Assembly: GCF_036647415.1 (NCBI RefSeq)
Contig: NZ_JAVXKG010000001.1
Location: 138,289 to 202,288 of the forward strand
DNA: 64,000 bases
Reading direction: 5' to 3'
DNA from: Empedobacter sp036647415
Lineage (GTDB): Bacteria > Bacteroidota > Bacteroidia > Flavobacteriales > Weeksellaceae
The notes under the pieces: model-generated
Seen by the model: the letters and a program-made list of their open reading frames with translations, nothing else
Told to the model about the DNA's origin: nothing
Database searches by the model: none
Shown here: piece by piece, positions 45,859 through 54,434 of the stretch
How positions within the stretch are numbered: position 1 is the stretch's first letter
Layout: every line of letters begins with the position of its first letter
Made by a program: the position numbers and the translations under genes

Positions 45859-46611
45859 ATGAAAATTATAATTATTGAAGACGAAAAACCAGCCGCACGC
45901 TTGTTAAAGCGTCGTGTAGAGAAATTGGATTATCAGATTTCGGAAATGTTACACACCATAGAAGAAAGTGTAAATTACTTGAAAACGAATCCTAATCCTG
46001 ATTTAATTTTTTTGGATATTCAATTATCAGATGGTTTATCGTTTGAGATTTTTAATCAAGTTGATGTTTCGTCCGCTATTATTTTTACAACGGCTTATGA
46101 CGAATATGTCTTGAAAGCTTTCAAATTAAATTCAGTAGATTATTTGTTGAAACCTGTTGATGAAGAAGAATTGAAGTTTGCTTTGGAGAAATTTGAGAAA
46201 CAACATCAAACCAAATCAAATTTTGATTTGTCCGAAATAAAGAAATTATTTTCGAGCAATCAACAAGAAAAATTTAAAGAACGTTTTTCGGTTAAAATCG
46301 GAACGTCAATCAAAATTATTGAAACCGAGAATATCGAATGTTTTTTTAGCGAAAACAAAGCATCTTACATTCACACAAAAGAAAATAGAAATTATTTGAT
46401 CGATTTTTCATTAGATAAAATAGAAGAACAAATGGATCCGAATAAATTTTTCCGAATAAATAGAAGTCAAATTATTCAGTTAGATTCTATCAAAGAAATT
46501 ACAATATATTCTAATTCAAGATTAAAAATAATTTTAAATACTTACAAAGACATAGATATGATTGTAAGTCGAGAAAAAGTTTCTGATTTCAAGAATTGGC
46601 TAGAACAATAG
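45859..46611 (+). CDS. LytTR response regulator
   Basis: The 250-residue protein has a receiver domain (1-120) with phospho-acceptor Asp53 in FLDIQLSDG and a LytTR DNA-binding domain (about 145-250) with FFRINRSQII and ISREKV-like end. It pairs with the histidine kinase encoded 11 bases upstream. LytTR regulators bind direct repeats near promoters; the targets are unknown. Confidence 0.93.
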   Translation: MKIIIIEDEKPAARLLKRRVEKLDYQISEMLHTIEESVNYLKTNPNPDLIFLDIQLSDGLSFEIFNQVDVSSAIIFTTAYDEYVLKAFKLNSVDYLLKPVDEEELKFALEKFEKQHQTKSNFDLSEIKKLFSSNQQEKFKERFSVKIGTSIKIIETENIECFFSENKASYIHTKENRNYLIDFSLDKIEEQMDPNKFFRINRSQIIQLDSIKEITIYSNSRLKIILNTYKDIDMIVSREKVSDFKNWLEQ

Positions 46612-46651
46612 ATTATAAATTAATTGATTATTAAACGTTTTGTGAAAAAGA

Positions 46652-46684
46652 TTTGATTAGTTACAACAAAAACAATTAATTTTG
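46652..46684 (+). promoter_or_regulatory. marC promoter (-33 and -7 elements)
   Basis: TTTG (46652-46655) and TAATTTTG (46677-46684, exact TAnnTTTG) are 21 bases apart and lie 33 bases before the marC ATG. Confidence 0.6.
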
Positions 46685-46716
46685 CATCAACCAATTAATT
46701 ATCACTAAAAAACGAC

Positions 46717-47331
46717 ATGAATAGTATTACTACTTTTTTCGAAAAGTTCTCTATCAACCAAATCGGAACAACGTTCGCTGTTCTTTTTGCCGTAATCGAC
46801 ATTTTAGGCAGTATTCCTATAATAGTAGGAATACGAAGTAAAGTAGGACATATACAATCCGAAAAAGCATCAATTGCCGCAGGTATTTTAATGATTTCTT
46901 TTCTATTTTTCGGAACAAAAATCTTGAAACTTGTAGGTGTCGATGTCCAATCATTTGCCGTAGCTGGTGCATTTGTGATTTTTGTCATCGCTTTGGAAAT
47001 GATTTTAGGAATTGAAATTCAAAAAGGAGTCGAGTCAAACTCTGCATCCATTGTTCCCATTGCGTTTCCGCTAGTTGCAGGAGCAGGATCATTGACAACT
47101 GTACTTTCTTTACGATCGCAGTTTGCAGATATTAACATTGTGATTGCGATTATATTAAATATGTTAATCGTATATTTGGTGCTGAAATTTGCAGGCAAAC
47201 TAGAAAAATGGTTAGGACCAGCAGTTTTATCAGTACTGAAAAAAGTATTTGGTGTAGTTTTATTGTCAATTGCAATCAAATTATTTACATCAAATATTGG
47301 TGCATTGTTTATGAGTGAGATTAAAATTTAA
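46717..47331 (+). CDS. MarC family inner-membrane protein
   Basis: The 204-residue protein has six predicted helices and the family pattern FAVIDILGSIPI near residues 19-30, PIAFPLVAGAGSLTTVLSL around 109-127 and GPAVLSVLKKVFGVVLLSIAIK towards the end. MarC proteins (UPF0056) are membrane proteins without established transport activity. It is followed after 14 bases by a small membrane protein gene. Confidence 0.9.
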   Translation: MNSITTFFEKFSINQIGTTFAVLFAVIDILGSIPIIVGIRSKVGHIQSEKASIAAGILMISFLFFGTKILKLVGVDVQSFAVAGAFVIFVIALEMILGIEIQKGVESNSASIVPIAFPLVAGAGSLTTVLSLRSQFADINIVIAIILNMLIVYLVLKFAGKLEKWLGPAVLSVLKKVFGVVLLSIAIKLFTSNIGALFMSEIKI

Positions 47332-47345
47332 AAATTCATTATCAA

Positions 47346-47555
47346 ATGAAAACATATATTTATATCGCGACAATCGTTTTGTTGGTAGGATTAGGTTACA
47401 ACCTATATGAGATGGATTATAAAGCTGGTTTTTTAGCTGAAAACAACTTTCGTAGCGTTTTAGGAATCGGAGCTTCTATTTGCGGATTAATTTTAGTATC
47501 CGTTTATTTTAGTTTTTTCCGTTTACAAGCAAACTTAAAGAAACAAACTGCTTAA
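47346..47555 (+). CDS. Small two-helix membrane protein, unknown
   Basis: The 69-residue protein has two helices (about 4-22 and 39-60) and a basic tail. It probably shares the marC transcript (14-base gap) and is followed by a terminator. The short middle segment EMDYKAGFLAENNFRS is conserved-looking, but I recognise no family. It may assist MarC or be unrelated. Confidence 0.6.
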   Translation: MKTYIYIATIVLLVGLGYNLYEMDYKAGFLAENNFRSVLGIGASICGLILVSVYFSFFRLQANLKKQTA

Positions 47556-47580
47556 TATAAGTAAGTAGTAAATAAATTAA

Positions 47581-47613
47581 AAAAGATTAACCTTTGTAGG
47601 TTAATCTTTTTTT
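47581..47613. terminator. Bidirectional hairpin terminator
   Basis: A 12-bp perfect stem (47581-47592 with 47599-47610) with T and A tails lies between the marC unit and rnpA. Its right arm contains the rnpA stop codon. Confidence 0.82.
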
Positions 47614-47981
47614 GTTTGTATCGCTTCGTTCAATTTCGGAAGTAAAATTTTTATTGCCTCTTCTATCTTTTCAAATGGTTGATGTTTAGATGATGTATAA
47701 ATCATGACCAAATCAACAGAATAGTTTGGCGACGGTTCTACGATTAATTTATTTAATCGATAAGCCTCTTTACATCGGCGTTTCAATAAATTTCGATCAA
47801 CGGCGTGTTTAAATTTTTTCTTTCCAACACTCACTCCTACTCGAATATCATAATCCTCTTTTGGCTTAATTCTATAAACGAATCTGACTGGATGAGAAAC
47901 AAATGTTTTTCCGCCAGAAAACAATTCATCGAATGCTTTTCTGCTTTTAAGTTTCTCATTCTTACCAAAAGTCAATTTCAT
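47601..47981 (-). CDS. rnpA: Ribonuclease P protein component
   Basis: RnpA is the protein cofactor of RNase P, which matures tRNA 5' ends. The 126-residue protein starts LTFGKNEKLKSRKAFDELF and carries the RNA-binding RNR-type motif as DRNLLKRRCKEAYR at about 67-80. No rpmH is adjacent. A -7 element is 31 bases upstream of the ATG, back to back with the promoter of the bacilliredoxin gene. Confidence 0.95.
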   Translation of the reverse strand: MKLTFGKNEKLKSRKAFDELFSGGKTFVSHPVRFVYRIKPKEDYDIRVGVSVGKKKFKHAVDRNLLKRRCKEAYRLNKLIVEPSPNYSVDLVMIYTSSKHQPFEKIEEAIKILLPKLNEAIQTKKD

Positions 47982-48011
47982 ATTGCTAAATTCTAACTAA
48001 ATTTGTAACTA

Positions 48012-48019
48012 CAAAAGTA
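48012..48019 (-). promoter_or_regulatory. rnpA -7 element
   Basis: On the minus strand TACTTTTG fits TAnnTTTG exactly and lies 31 bases before the rnpA ATG. Confidence 0.5.
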
Positions 48020-48046
48020 AGTATTCTAAAAGTTTTAGATTATACG

Positions 48047-48054
48047 TAACTTTG
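48047..48054 (+). promoter_or_regulatory. -7 element for the bacilliredoxin gene
   Basis: TAACTTTG fits TAnnTTTG exactly and lies 38 bases before the ATG at 48092; it is divergent to the rnpA promoter. Confidence 0.5.
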
Positions 48055-48091
48055 AAAATAATTTAATTTTTAAAACAAAAAAAAGAACAAT

Positions 48092-48502
48092 ATGTATCCA
48101 GCAGAAATAGTAATGCCAATGAAGGCACAGTTAACTTCTAATGGTTTTGAAGATTTAACTACTCCAGAACAAGTAGAAAATGCAATAAAACAAGATGGTG
48201 TAACATTGGTAATGGTAAATAGTGTTTGTGGTTGTGCTGCAGGTGCTGCAAGACCAGGTGTTGTAATGTCTTTGGACAATGATAAAGTACCAGCACATCT
48301 TACAACTGTATTTGCAGGATTTGACAAAGATGCAGTAGACAAAGCACGCGAATTCTTTGCTCCATTTCCTCCAAGTTCTCCAGCAGTAGCAATTTTTAAA
48401 GATGGTGAATTAGTACATATGTTAGAGCGTCACCACATCGAAGGTCACTCAGCACAAGCTATCGCAGAAAATTTGAAAGCAGCTTATAACGAGCTAGTTT
48501 AG
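48092..48502 (+). CDS. BrxA/BrxB family bacilliredoxin
   Basis: The 136-residue protein is a UPF0403/YphP-type thioredoxin-fold protein with the redox motif Cys46-Gly-Cys48 (SVCGCAAGAARP) and the conserved FAPFPPSSPAVAIFKDG segment. In Bacillus such proteins remove bacillithiol from proteins; some Bacteroidota use bacillithiol too, so this role is possible. A strong terminator follows. Confidence 0.92.
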   Translation: MYPAEIVMPMKAQLTSNGFEDLTTPEQVENAIKQDGVTLVMVNSVCGCAAGAARPGVVMSLDNDKVPAHLTTVFAGFDKDAVDKAREFFAPFPPSSPAVAIFKDGELVHMLERHHIEGHSAQAIAENLKAAYNELV

Positions 48503-48530
48503 AAAATAATTTTATATTTATAATTTATTT

Positions 48531-48562
48531 AACCCATAATAATTGCTATTATGGGTTTTTTA
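48531..48562 (+). terminator. Terminator after the bacilliredoxin gene
   Basis: An 11-bp perfect stem (48531-48541 with 48547-48557), a 5-base loop and a T run from 48556. Confidence 0.85.
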
Positions 48563-48650
48563 TTTTTTTTGCGTTTAAAGTATTGTTATTTATAAAAAAA
48601 ATAGTATATTTATTGAAATAACATTAAATAATTAACACAAAAATTAAATT

Positions 48651-49622
48651 ATGAAGAAAATTTTTACACTTTTAACAGTTGCGGCTCTTTCTACATCAGG
48701 ATTTGCTCAGAATATGCAAGCAAAACTTGATAGTAATCTACATGAACCGTTAACTTCAGTACAAGAACAGCATAATAAAGCTGATAAAACATTTTCGCAA
48801 TTATCAACTCAAACTATTACAGCAGCTTCAGCTTCAGTATCTTGTGAAAACATTCAAGCTACAGTTACTCTAACAAGGTTTTATGATTTAAAAAATGATT
48901 ATGGAATTACAGGTGAGTTTACACCTGTTTCTGTAGGAATTTATGGAAATGCATATGATAATACAGTTATTGAAACAACAATTGTTAATTATAACGGTAC
49001 GACATATGGAAGTACAATTCCATATACTTCAGTTACAGAAACTGATAATTATGGAAGTATTACTTTAGCTAAAGATACAAAAGGATGGGTAAATGTTGAA
49101 TTTTCTGATGCTTTTCCAGTTCCAGAAGGACAAAAAATAGGAATATCTTCTACATTTGTAATGTCAGGGCAACCAAATGCTTGGAAAGAATCTTTTTTAC
49201 CTTGGTTAACAAATCAAGCTGGTTTAACAGAAACTAGACCAACTTATTTTGGAAATCCTTCAGGAGGATGTTATGTTAAAGAAGATGCTTATGCTGATAT
49301 TAGAACTAATGTAAGTGGTGGAGCTGCTTATATTTATGTCGTTAATAATTTAACAGGAACTTCAGAAACTATGGGAACTGTAGAATTAGGATCATCTAAA
49401 TTAGCTGTATACCCTAACCCTGCAACAACAGAAGTTAATGTACAATTAAAAGATGCTAAAGTTACTAATGTAGAAGTAGCAGATGTTACAGGAAAAGTTA
49501 TTCCAGTAAAATTCTCTAAAGAAGGTAAAGTTGATACATCAAGATTATCAGCTGGTGTTTATTTCTTAAGAGTTAAAGATGATAAAGGAGTTACACGTAT
49601 CCAAAAATTCATCAAAAAATAA
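48651..49622 (+). CDS. T9SS-secreted protein with type A sorting domain
   Basis: The 323-residue protein has a signal peptide (ending SGFAQ), an unknown beta-rich domain (about 50-240) with two Cys, and a C-terminal type IX sorting domain beginning LAVYPNPATTEV near residue 258 and ending SAGVYFLRVKDD with a basic tail. The sorting domain directs export across the outer membrane by the type IX system and attachment or release. The N-terminal domain is not recognised. It is monocistronic. Confidence 0.82.
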   Translation: MKKIFTLLTVAALSTSGFAQNMQAKLDSNLHEPLTSVQEQHNKADKTFSQLSTQTITAASASVSCENIQATVTLTRFYDLKNDYGITGEFTPVSVGIYGNAYDNTVIETTIVNYNGTTYGSTIPYTSVTETDNYGSITLAKDTKGWVNVEFSDAFPVPEGQKIGISSTFVMSGQPNAWKESFLPWLTNQAGLTETRPTYFGNPSGGCYVKEDAYADIRTNVSGGAAYIYVVNNLTGTSETMGTVELGSSKLAVYPNPATTEVNVQLKDAKVTNVEVADVTGKVIPVKFSKEGKVDTSRLSAGVYFLRVKDDKGVTRIQKFIKK

Positions 49623-49652
49623 TTTTCGAAAAATATTTTTATACAATTATAG

Positions 49653-49682
49653 AAAAGTGGAACAATTTGTTCCACTTTTTTT
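49653..49682 (+). terminator. Terminator after the T9SS gene
   Basis: A 12-bp perfect stem (49653-49664 with 49668-49679) with a 3-base loop is followed by a T run to 49682. Confidence 0.85.
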
Positions 49683-49893
49683 ATTTCTAAAATTTAAATT
49701 AAATAACAACTTTATTCTTCAAAACATTTGTTTTAGAAACTATAATTCGATAGATATATTATTTAGCCGAATTAATATCATAACATTATAAAAATCATAT
49801 CTCTAAAACATTTAAACGGGTGAATGAAGGAAAAATGTATTGAATAATTAACTAAATTAGCAGTTCAAATTTTAAACAATATTTTTTAATCAA

Positions 49894-50889
49894 ATGAGAA
49901 TAGCAGTCGTAGGCGCTACCGGAATGGTCGGCAGAGTTATACTCCAAATTTTGGAAGAGAGAAACTTTCCAATCACTGAAATTATACCAGTAGCATCAGA
50001 AAGATCAATAGGTAAAACTATTGAATATAAAGGAGAAAAGTATACAATCGTATCAATGCAAGATGCAATAGAAAAGCGACCAGATATCGCTTTGTTTTCA
50101 GCAGGTGGAGAAACTTCCAAACAGTGGGCGCCAAAGTTTTCGGAAGTAGGAACAACTGTTATCGATAACTCATCTGCTTGGAGAATGGATGCAGATCGTC
50201 CATTAATTGTTCCAGAAATTAATGCAGACATCTTAACAACAGAAGACAAAATTATTGCAAATCCAAATTGTTCTACAATTCAATTGGTAATGGTTTTAAA
50301 TCCGTTGCACAAAAAATATGGAATAAAACGTGTGGTAGTTTCAACATATCAATCGGTTACAGGAACTGGTAAAGATGCTGTAGAACAACTAAACGGAGAG
50401 ATAGAAGGCAGAGATGTTGCAAAAGTTTATCCATATCAAATCTTCAAAAATGCAATTCCACATTGTGATGTTTTTGACGAAGAAACAGGTTATACAAAAG
50501 AAGAATTAAAGTTAACACGCGAACCAAAGAAAATTATGCGTGTTGATGAGATGAATATTACAGCAACAGCAGTCCGTGTTCCTGTACAAGGAGGACATTC
50601 GGAATCTGTGAATATCGAATTCGAAAATGATTTTGATTTAACAGAAATTCGTCAACTTTTGGCAAAACAAGACGGTGTTACTTTACAAGATAATCCAGAT
50701 ACAAACACATATCCAATGGCTTTTTATTCAGAAGGAAAAGATGATGTTTTTGTAGGGCGTATTCGCCGCGATATGTCTCAACCAAATACACTAAATTGTT
50801 GGATTGTTGCAGATAACTTACGCAAAGGTGCAGCAACTAATGCAATTCAAATTGCAGAATATTTAGTTAAAAATAAATTAGTAGGATAA
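49894..50889 (+). CDS. asd: Aspartate-semialdehyde dehydrogenase
   Basis: Asd reduces aspartyl phosphate to aspartate semialdehyde, a branch point towards lysine/diaminopimelate, threonine and methionine. The 331-residue protein has the N-terminal VGATGMVG NADP loop and the active Cys126 in NPNCSTIQ, with the QSVTGTGKDAVEQL segment and the HSES substrate site. It is transcribed alone, with a likely -7 (TAAATTAG, one mismatch) at 49854-49861 and a terminator behind. The window also has metX and metY of the same branch. Confidence 0.97.
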   Translation: MRIAVVGATGMVGRVILQILEERNFPITEIIPVASERSIGKTIEYKGEKYTIVSMQDAIEKRPDIALFSAGGETSKQWAPKFSEVGTTVIDNSSAWRMDADRPLIVPEINADILTTEDKIIANPNCSTIQLVMVLNPLHKKYGIKRVVVSTYQSVTGTGKDAVEQLNGEIEGRDVAKVYPYQIFKNAIPHCDVFDEETGYTKEELKLTREPKKIMRVDEMNITATAVRVPVQGGHSESVNIEFENDFDLTEIRQLLAKQDGVTLQDNPDTNTYPMAFYSEGKDDVFVGRIRRDMSQPNTLNCWIVADNLRKGAATNAIQIAEYLVKNKLVG

Positions 50890-50912
50890 TATTTTTCAAT
50901 ATAATAATTCAA

Positions 50913-50940
50913 AAAAGTCGCTTTAATAGCGGCTTTTTTT
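50913..50940 (+). terminator. Terminator after asd
   Basis: A 10-bp stem with one G-T pair (50913-50922 with 50928-50937), a 5-base loop and a run of seven Ts. Confidence 0.82.
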
Positions 50941-51041
50941 ATATTTAATGAATACATATTTAGAAATTTAACAAAAATTTTAGGCAAACAAAGCAACCAT
51001 AAGCGTAATTTTCGCATCTAAAGTATAAGAAAGAAAAGTAA

Positions 51042-51584
51042 TTGGACGAAAAAGAACTGATAAAAGCTTGTATCAAAAATGATTCGAAAGCACAACGATT
51101 GCTTTACGAAAAATATGATGCGCGTTTTTTTGCGGTTTGTAAACGATATTTTACAGATGTACAACAAGCTGAAGATGCATTGGTTAAAGGGTTTTTGAAG
51201 ATTTTTCAGAATTTAATTAATTATTCGTTCGAAGGAAGTTTTGAAGGTTGGATGCGAAGGATTATGATTAATGAATGTTTGATGGAATTGAGAAAAAATA
51301 AAATTTTTCACCTTAATGTAGATGATTATTCTACGACAATTTCATCTAATCAAGAAGCTTCACAGCAAATTGAAGAAGATGATGTGATGAAACTTCTTAA
51401 TTATTTGCCTGATGGTTGCCGATTAGTATTTACACTTTTTGTCATTGAAGGGTATAAACATAAAGAAATTGCCGAAAATTTAGGCATAACAGAAGGTACA
51501 TCTAAATCGCAATTAAATTTAGCGAAGACGAAATTGAAAGAAATGTTGAGTAAAAATGATAATCTAAAATCAAATTTATCGTGA
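51042..51584 (+). CDS. ECF-type RNA polymerase sigma factor
   Basis: The 180-residue protein has region 2 (about 15-95) with the AEDALVKGFLKIFQNL helix and WMRRIMINECLMELRK, and region 4 (about 115-170) with the HKEIAENLGITEGTSKSQL helix-turn-helix. The start is TTG at 51042; no other start fits. It overlaps the next gene by 4 bases, and such pairs are usually sigma factor and its membrane anti-sigma factor. Confidence 0.92.
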   Translation: MDEKELIKACIKNDSKAQRLLYEKYDARFFAVCKRYFTDVQQAEDALVKGFLKIFQNLINYSFEGSFEGWMRRIMINECLMELRKNKIFHLNVDDYSTTISSNQEASQQIEEDDVMKLLNYLPDGCRLVFTLFVIEGYKHKEIAENLGITEGTSKSQLNLAKTKLKEMLSKNDNLKSNLS

Positions 51585-52573
51585 ATATAAATGATCCAAT
51601 AGAAGATTTATTTCGTGAAAGAAGTAACGAAACTGTAGGTGAAAAACCGAGAGATTTGGTTTGGAAACGTATAGAAACTGGTCTAAAAGACGATAAGAAA
51701 AAGCAAAAGCCAATACGAGAATTTGTTACGAGTGTTTGGTTTTCGGCTGCTGTTTTTGCGTTGATTGCTATTCCATATTTTGTTCTTTTTATAGAAAACT
51801 TGAATACTGTTAATAATAAAGAAAGCGCTGTAGAGCTTGTAAAAACAAATGCAATAAAAATTGATAAAGCTATTCAACTTGATTCTATTCAAGCAGATTT
51901 ACCAAAAATAGAAGAAATAGAACAAGCACCACAAGTGGCTAGTAATAATGTAATTGTTAAAACGAAATCAGCTGAAAACCTTTCTAGACAACCAGAAAAT
52001 GAAATAAACAATATGAGCTCATCTGAAGGGTTGTCAGTAACAGCATCAGGAATTATGAATCGTTCAAAAATATTAGATTCTATTGTAGAGCAGGATCAAT
52101 ATGTTGTTTTAGACAAAGCAAATATTGGTAAAACGGATTCAATTTCTACAAAATTAAAAAATTCTGCTTTAGGAGTTAAAATAGAAAAAGATAATAATGA
52201 TACTTCAAATAACATGAAAATGGCTGTTGTAGCATCTAATAGATCTTTGCCATCAACTTCGCATGCGCCTATGGCTGCATCTGCTCCGGTTTTTGAAGTC
52301 GAAGCAAAAAAGTCGGATATAAAAGAAGCAACAATTAATTATAAACCATTAAAATTCACGATAAAAACAGATATTTTACGCACAAATTTTAAGTTGTTAA
52401 AAAAGACGACAAGTAAAATTTCTTTTCAAAATAATTCGATTATTATCAATTTTGAAAAAGTGAATGGAAATATTTTCTTAACGACGAATGAACCTAAAAT
52501 GGATGCAACACTTTTGGGATTATTAGAAAAAAATAAGAAAGAAATTTTTAGCTATTATCAAAATAGTAAATAA
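51581..52573 (+). CDS. Membrane protein, likely anti-sigma factor
   Basis: The 330-residue protein, starting with GTG at 51581 inside the sigma gene end (GTGA overlap), has a cytoplasmic N-terminus (1-50) with WKRIETGL, one membrane helix (about 54-71), and a Ser/Asn/Lys-rich extracytoplasmic part. The cytoplasmic segment would hold the sigma factor. The position and topology support this, though no zinc motif of the classic anti-sigma family is visible. Confidence 0.75.
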   Translation: MNINDPIEDLFRERSNETVGEKPRDLVWKRIETGLKDDKKKQKPIREFVTSVWFSAAVFALIAIPYFVLFIENLNTVNNKESAVELVKTNAIKIDKAIQLDSIQADLPKIEEIEQAPQVASNNVIVKTKSAENLSRQPENEINNMSSSEGLSVTASGIMNRSKILDSIVEQDQYVVLDKANIGKTDSISTKLKNSALGVKIEKDNNDTSNNMKMAVVASNRSLPSTSHAPMAASAPVFEVEAKKSDIKEATINYKPLKFTIKTDILRTNFKLLKKTTSKISFQNNSIIINFEKVNGNIFLTTNEPKMDATLLGLLEKNKKEIFSYYQNSK

Positions 52574-52614
52574 AAAAAGTGTTAAATTCATCATTTAAAA
52601 TGAATTAACACAAT

Positions 52615-54212
52615 ATGAAAAAAATATTTACTTTTTATATCTTATTTTTTGGTGTCCTTTTTTCTTATGCACAAGATCTGTATTTAGTTAAACTGAAACC
52701 TAAAGAAAATACGGCAAATTATTTTGCGAATCCTTTACAAATGCTTTCTCAAAGAGCATTAGATAGACGTACAAAATATAACATTCAGTTAGACGAAAAA
52801 GATATTCCTATATCAACTACTCGTATACAAGAAATTAAAAAACTTAATTTAGTTTATGTTGGTCAAACAAAATGGTTAAATACAATAATGGTTGAAATTA
52901 CAAATCCATCAATCGTAACAACTTTAACCAATTTATCTTTTGTCGAATCAGTTAAAACAATGGTGAGAAATTCTTCAGGAGCTACTTTTCAGAAAAAAGA
53001 ACCAAAATGGACTGATTTAAACTTTAAAAAAGCAGATTATAATTACGGTTATGCAGAAGAGTTTATTAATCAAATCAATTTAAAAGCACTACATCAAGCA
53101 GGTTTTATAGGAAAAGGTGTTTTTGTAGGTGTTATAGATGCGGGTTTTCCGGGTGTAAATACAATCTCAGCATTTGCAAAACTTCGATCAGAAAATAGAA
53201 TTTTTGATACGTATGATTTTGTAGAAAAAAAGCAAAACGTTGACGGAGCAGATAGTCATGGTCAATGGTGTTGTCTACAATGGCTGCCGAAGTTGATGAT
53301 AATTATGTAGGAAGTGCGCCAAAAGCGACGTATTCCCTTTATAGATCGGAAGACAATAATTCGGAAACGCCTAAAGAATTAATTTATTGGATACAAGCCG
53401 CAGAGCGAGCAGATAGTGTTGGTGTAGATATTATCAATACATCGTTGGGGTATACAGAATTTGATGATCCGAGATACGATTACAAGTATGCAGACATGGA
53501 TGGAAAAACGACTTTGATTTCGCAAGGAGCTGAAGTTGGTGCTTCACGTGGAATTTTATTGGTTAATGCAGCAGGAAATGAAGGAAATGATCCTTGGAAA
53601 ATGATTTCTGCCCCTGCAGATGCAAAAAATGTTTTTACAATTGGAGCAAATGATTCTTCTAGAAATCCAGCAGATTTTACATCTTTTGGACCAAATGCAG
53701 CAGGAGTTTTAAAACCAAATGTTTCGGCATTGGGACAAAATATTGTGGTGTATTTACCATCTGGTAGTTTAACATATTCTAACGGTACTTCGTTTGCATC
53801 ACCAGTTACAGCAGGTGCAATGGCTGTTATGCTTCAAAAATTTCCGAAAGTTTCTTTAGAAAATTTGAAAGATAATGTGCAAAAGTCAGCGCATTTATTT
53901 GGGAATCCTACTTATCAATTGGGATATGGAATTCCGAATTATGAAAAGGCTAATCAAGAATTATTGGCTGTAAGCGAAGTTTCTACTTCAAATCAGTTAA
54001 AAATTTATCCAAATCCATTTAAAGATGAATTGCATATTCAGTCTAATAATGAAATAAAAATGATAGAGATTTATAATTTGGTTGGACAGAAATTAATACG
54101 TTCTATAAATCAAAAATCAATTTCTACAACGCAATTAAAATCGGGTATTTATCTGATAAAAGTAACCGACAATAAAGGAATTACTTTTACTGAAAAAGTG
54201 ATAAAAAAGTAA
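52615..54212 (+). pseudogene. Frameshifted S8 family (subtilisin-like) serine protease with T9SS sorting domain
   Basis: The gene is read in two frames. The first half (52615-53310) has a signal peptide, an inhibitor-like propeptide and the start of the S8 domain with the catalytic Asp in VIDAGFPG and the His in DSHG. The second half, in another frame (from ATG 53265), has the Asn oxyanion in NAAGNEG, the nucleophile Ser in NGTSFASP and a C-terminal sorting domain (KIYPNPFKDEL). At 53260-53264 the sequence GGTCAATG lacks one base compared with an expected GGTACAATG (Gly-Thr-Met), which would fuse the two into DSHGTMVLSTM, the family pattern. It is either a real frameshift or a base-calling error. 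Confidence 0.8.
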
Positions 54213-54251
54213 GAAATATTAAATTAACCACAACACTAAATAGTACTATCT

Positions 54252-54386
54252 ATGATGAAAAAAATTAATTTAGAATTAAGTAGTCTAAAACCAGAAGAAG
54301 TTATATTAAGTATTTGTCTAATAATTTTACTTATTTACGAAGTTGGCTATTTATTAGGTAAAGCATTTTATTATTTTACACATTAA
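54252..54386 (+). CDS. 44-residue single-helix membrane mini-protein
   Basis: The ATG at 54252 gives 44 residues: a basic start (MMKKIN), an amphipathic Glu-Leu-Ser-Ser-Leu-Lys-Pro-Glu-Glu segment, one membrane helix (about 18-34) and a His-terminated aromatic tail. The TAA is followed after five bases by an 18-bp terminator stem. No family was recognised; length and layout resemble small bacterial membrane regulators or peptides, but no Gly-Gly cleavage site is visible. Confidence 0.45.
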   Translation: MMKKINLELSSLKPEEVILSICLIILLIYEVGYLLGKAFYYFTH

Positions 54387-54391
54387 TAATT

Positions 54392-54430
54392 AAATAAATA
54401 AAGGTTCGCATTGCGAACCTTTATTTATTT
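54392..54430. terminator. Very strong bidirectional terminator
   Basis: An 18-bp perfect stem (54392-54409 with 54413-54430) has a 3-base loop. It ends 4 bases before the ribF stop codon and separates it from the mini-protein gene. Confidence 0.85.
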
Positions 54431-54434
54431 AATT

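Noticed and set aside
53540..53555. TGCTTCACGTGGAATT, a parS-like site in the protease gene
   Set aside because: It differs from the consensus at three positions outside the CACGTG core, including both bases of one end, and lies in coding DNA. It is too weak to claim.
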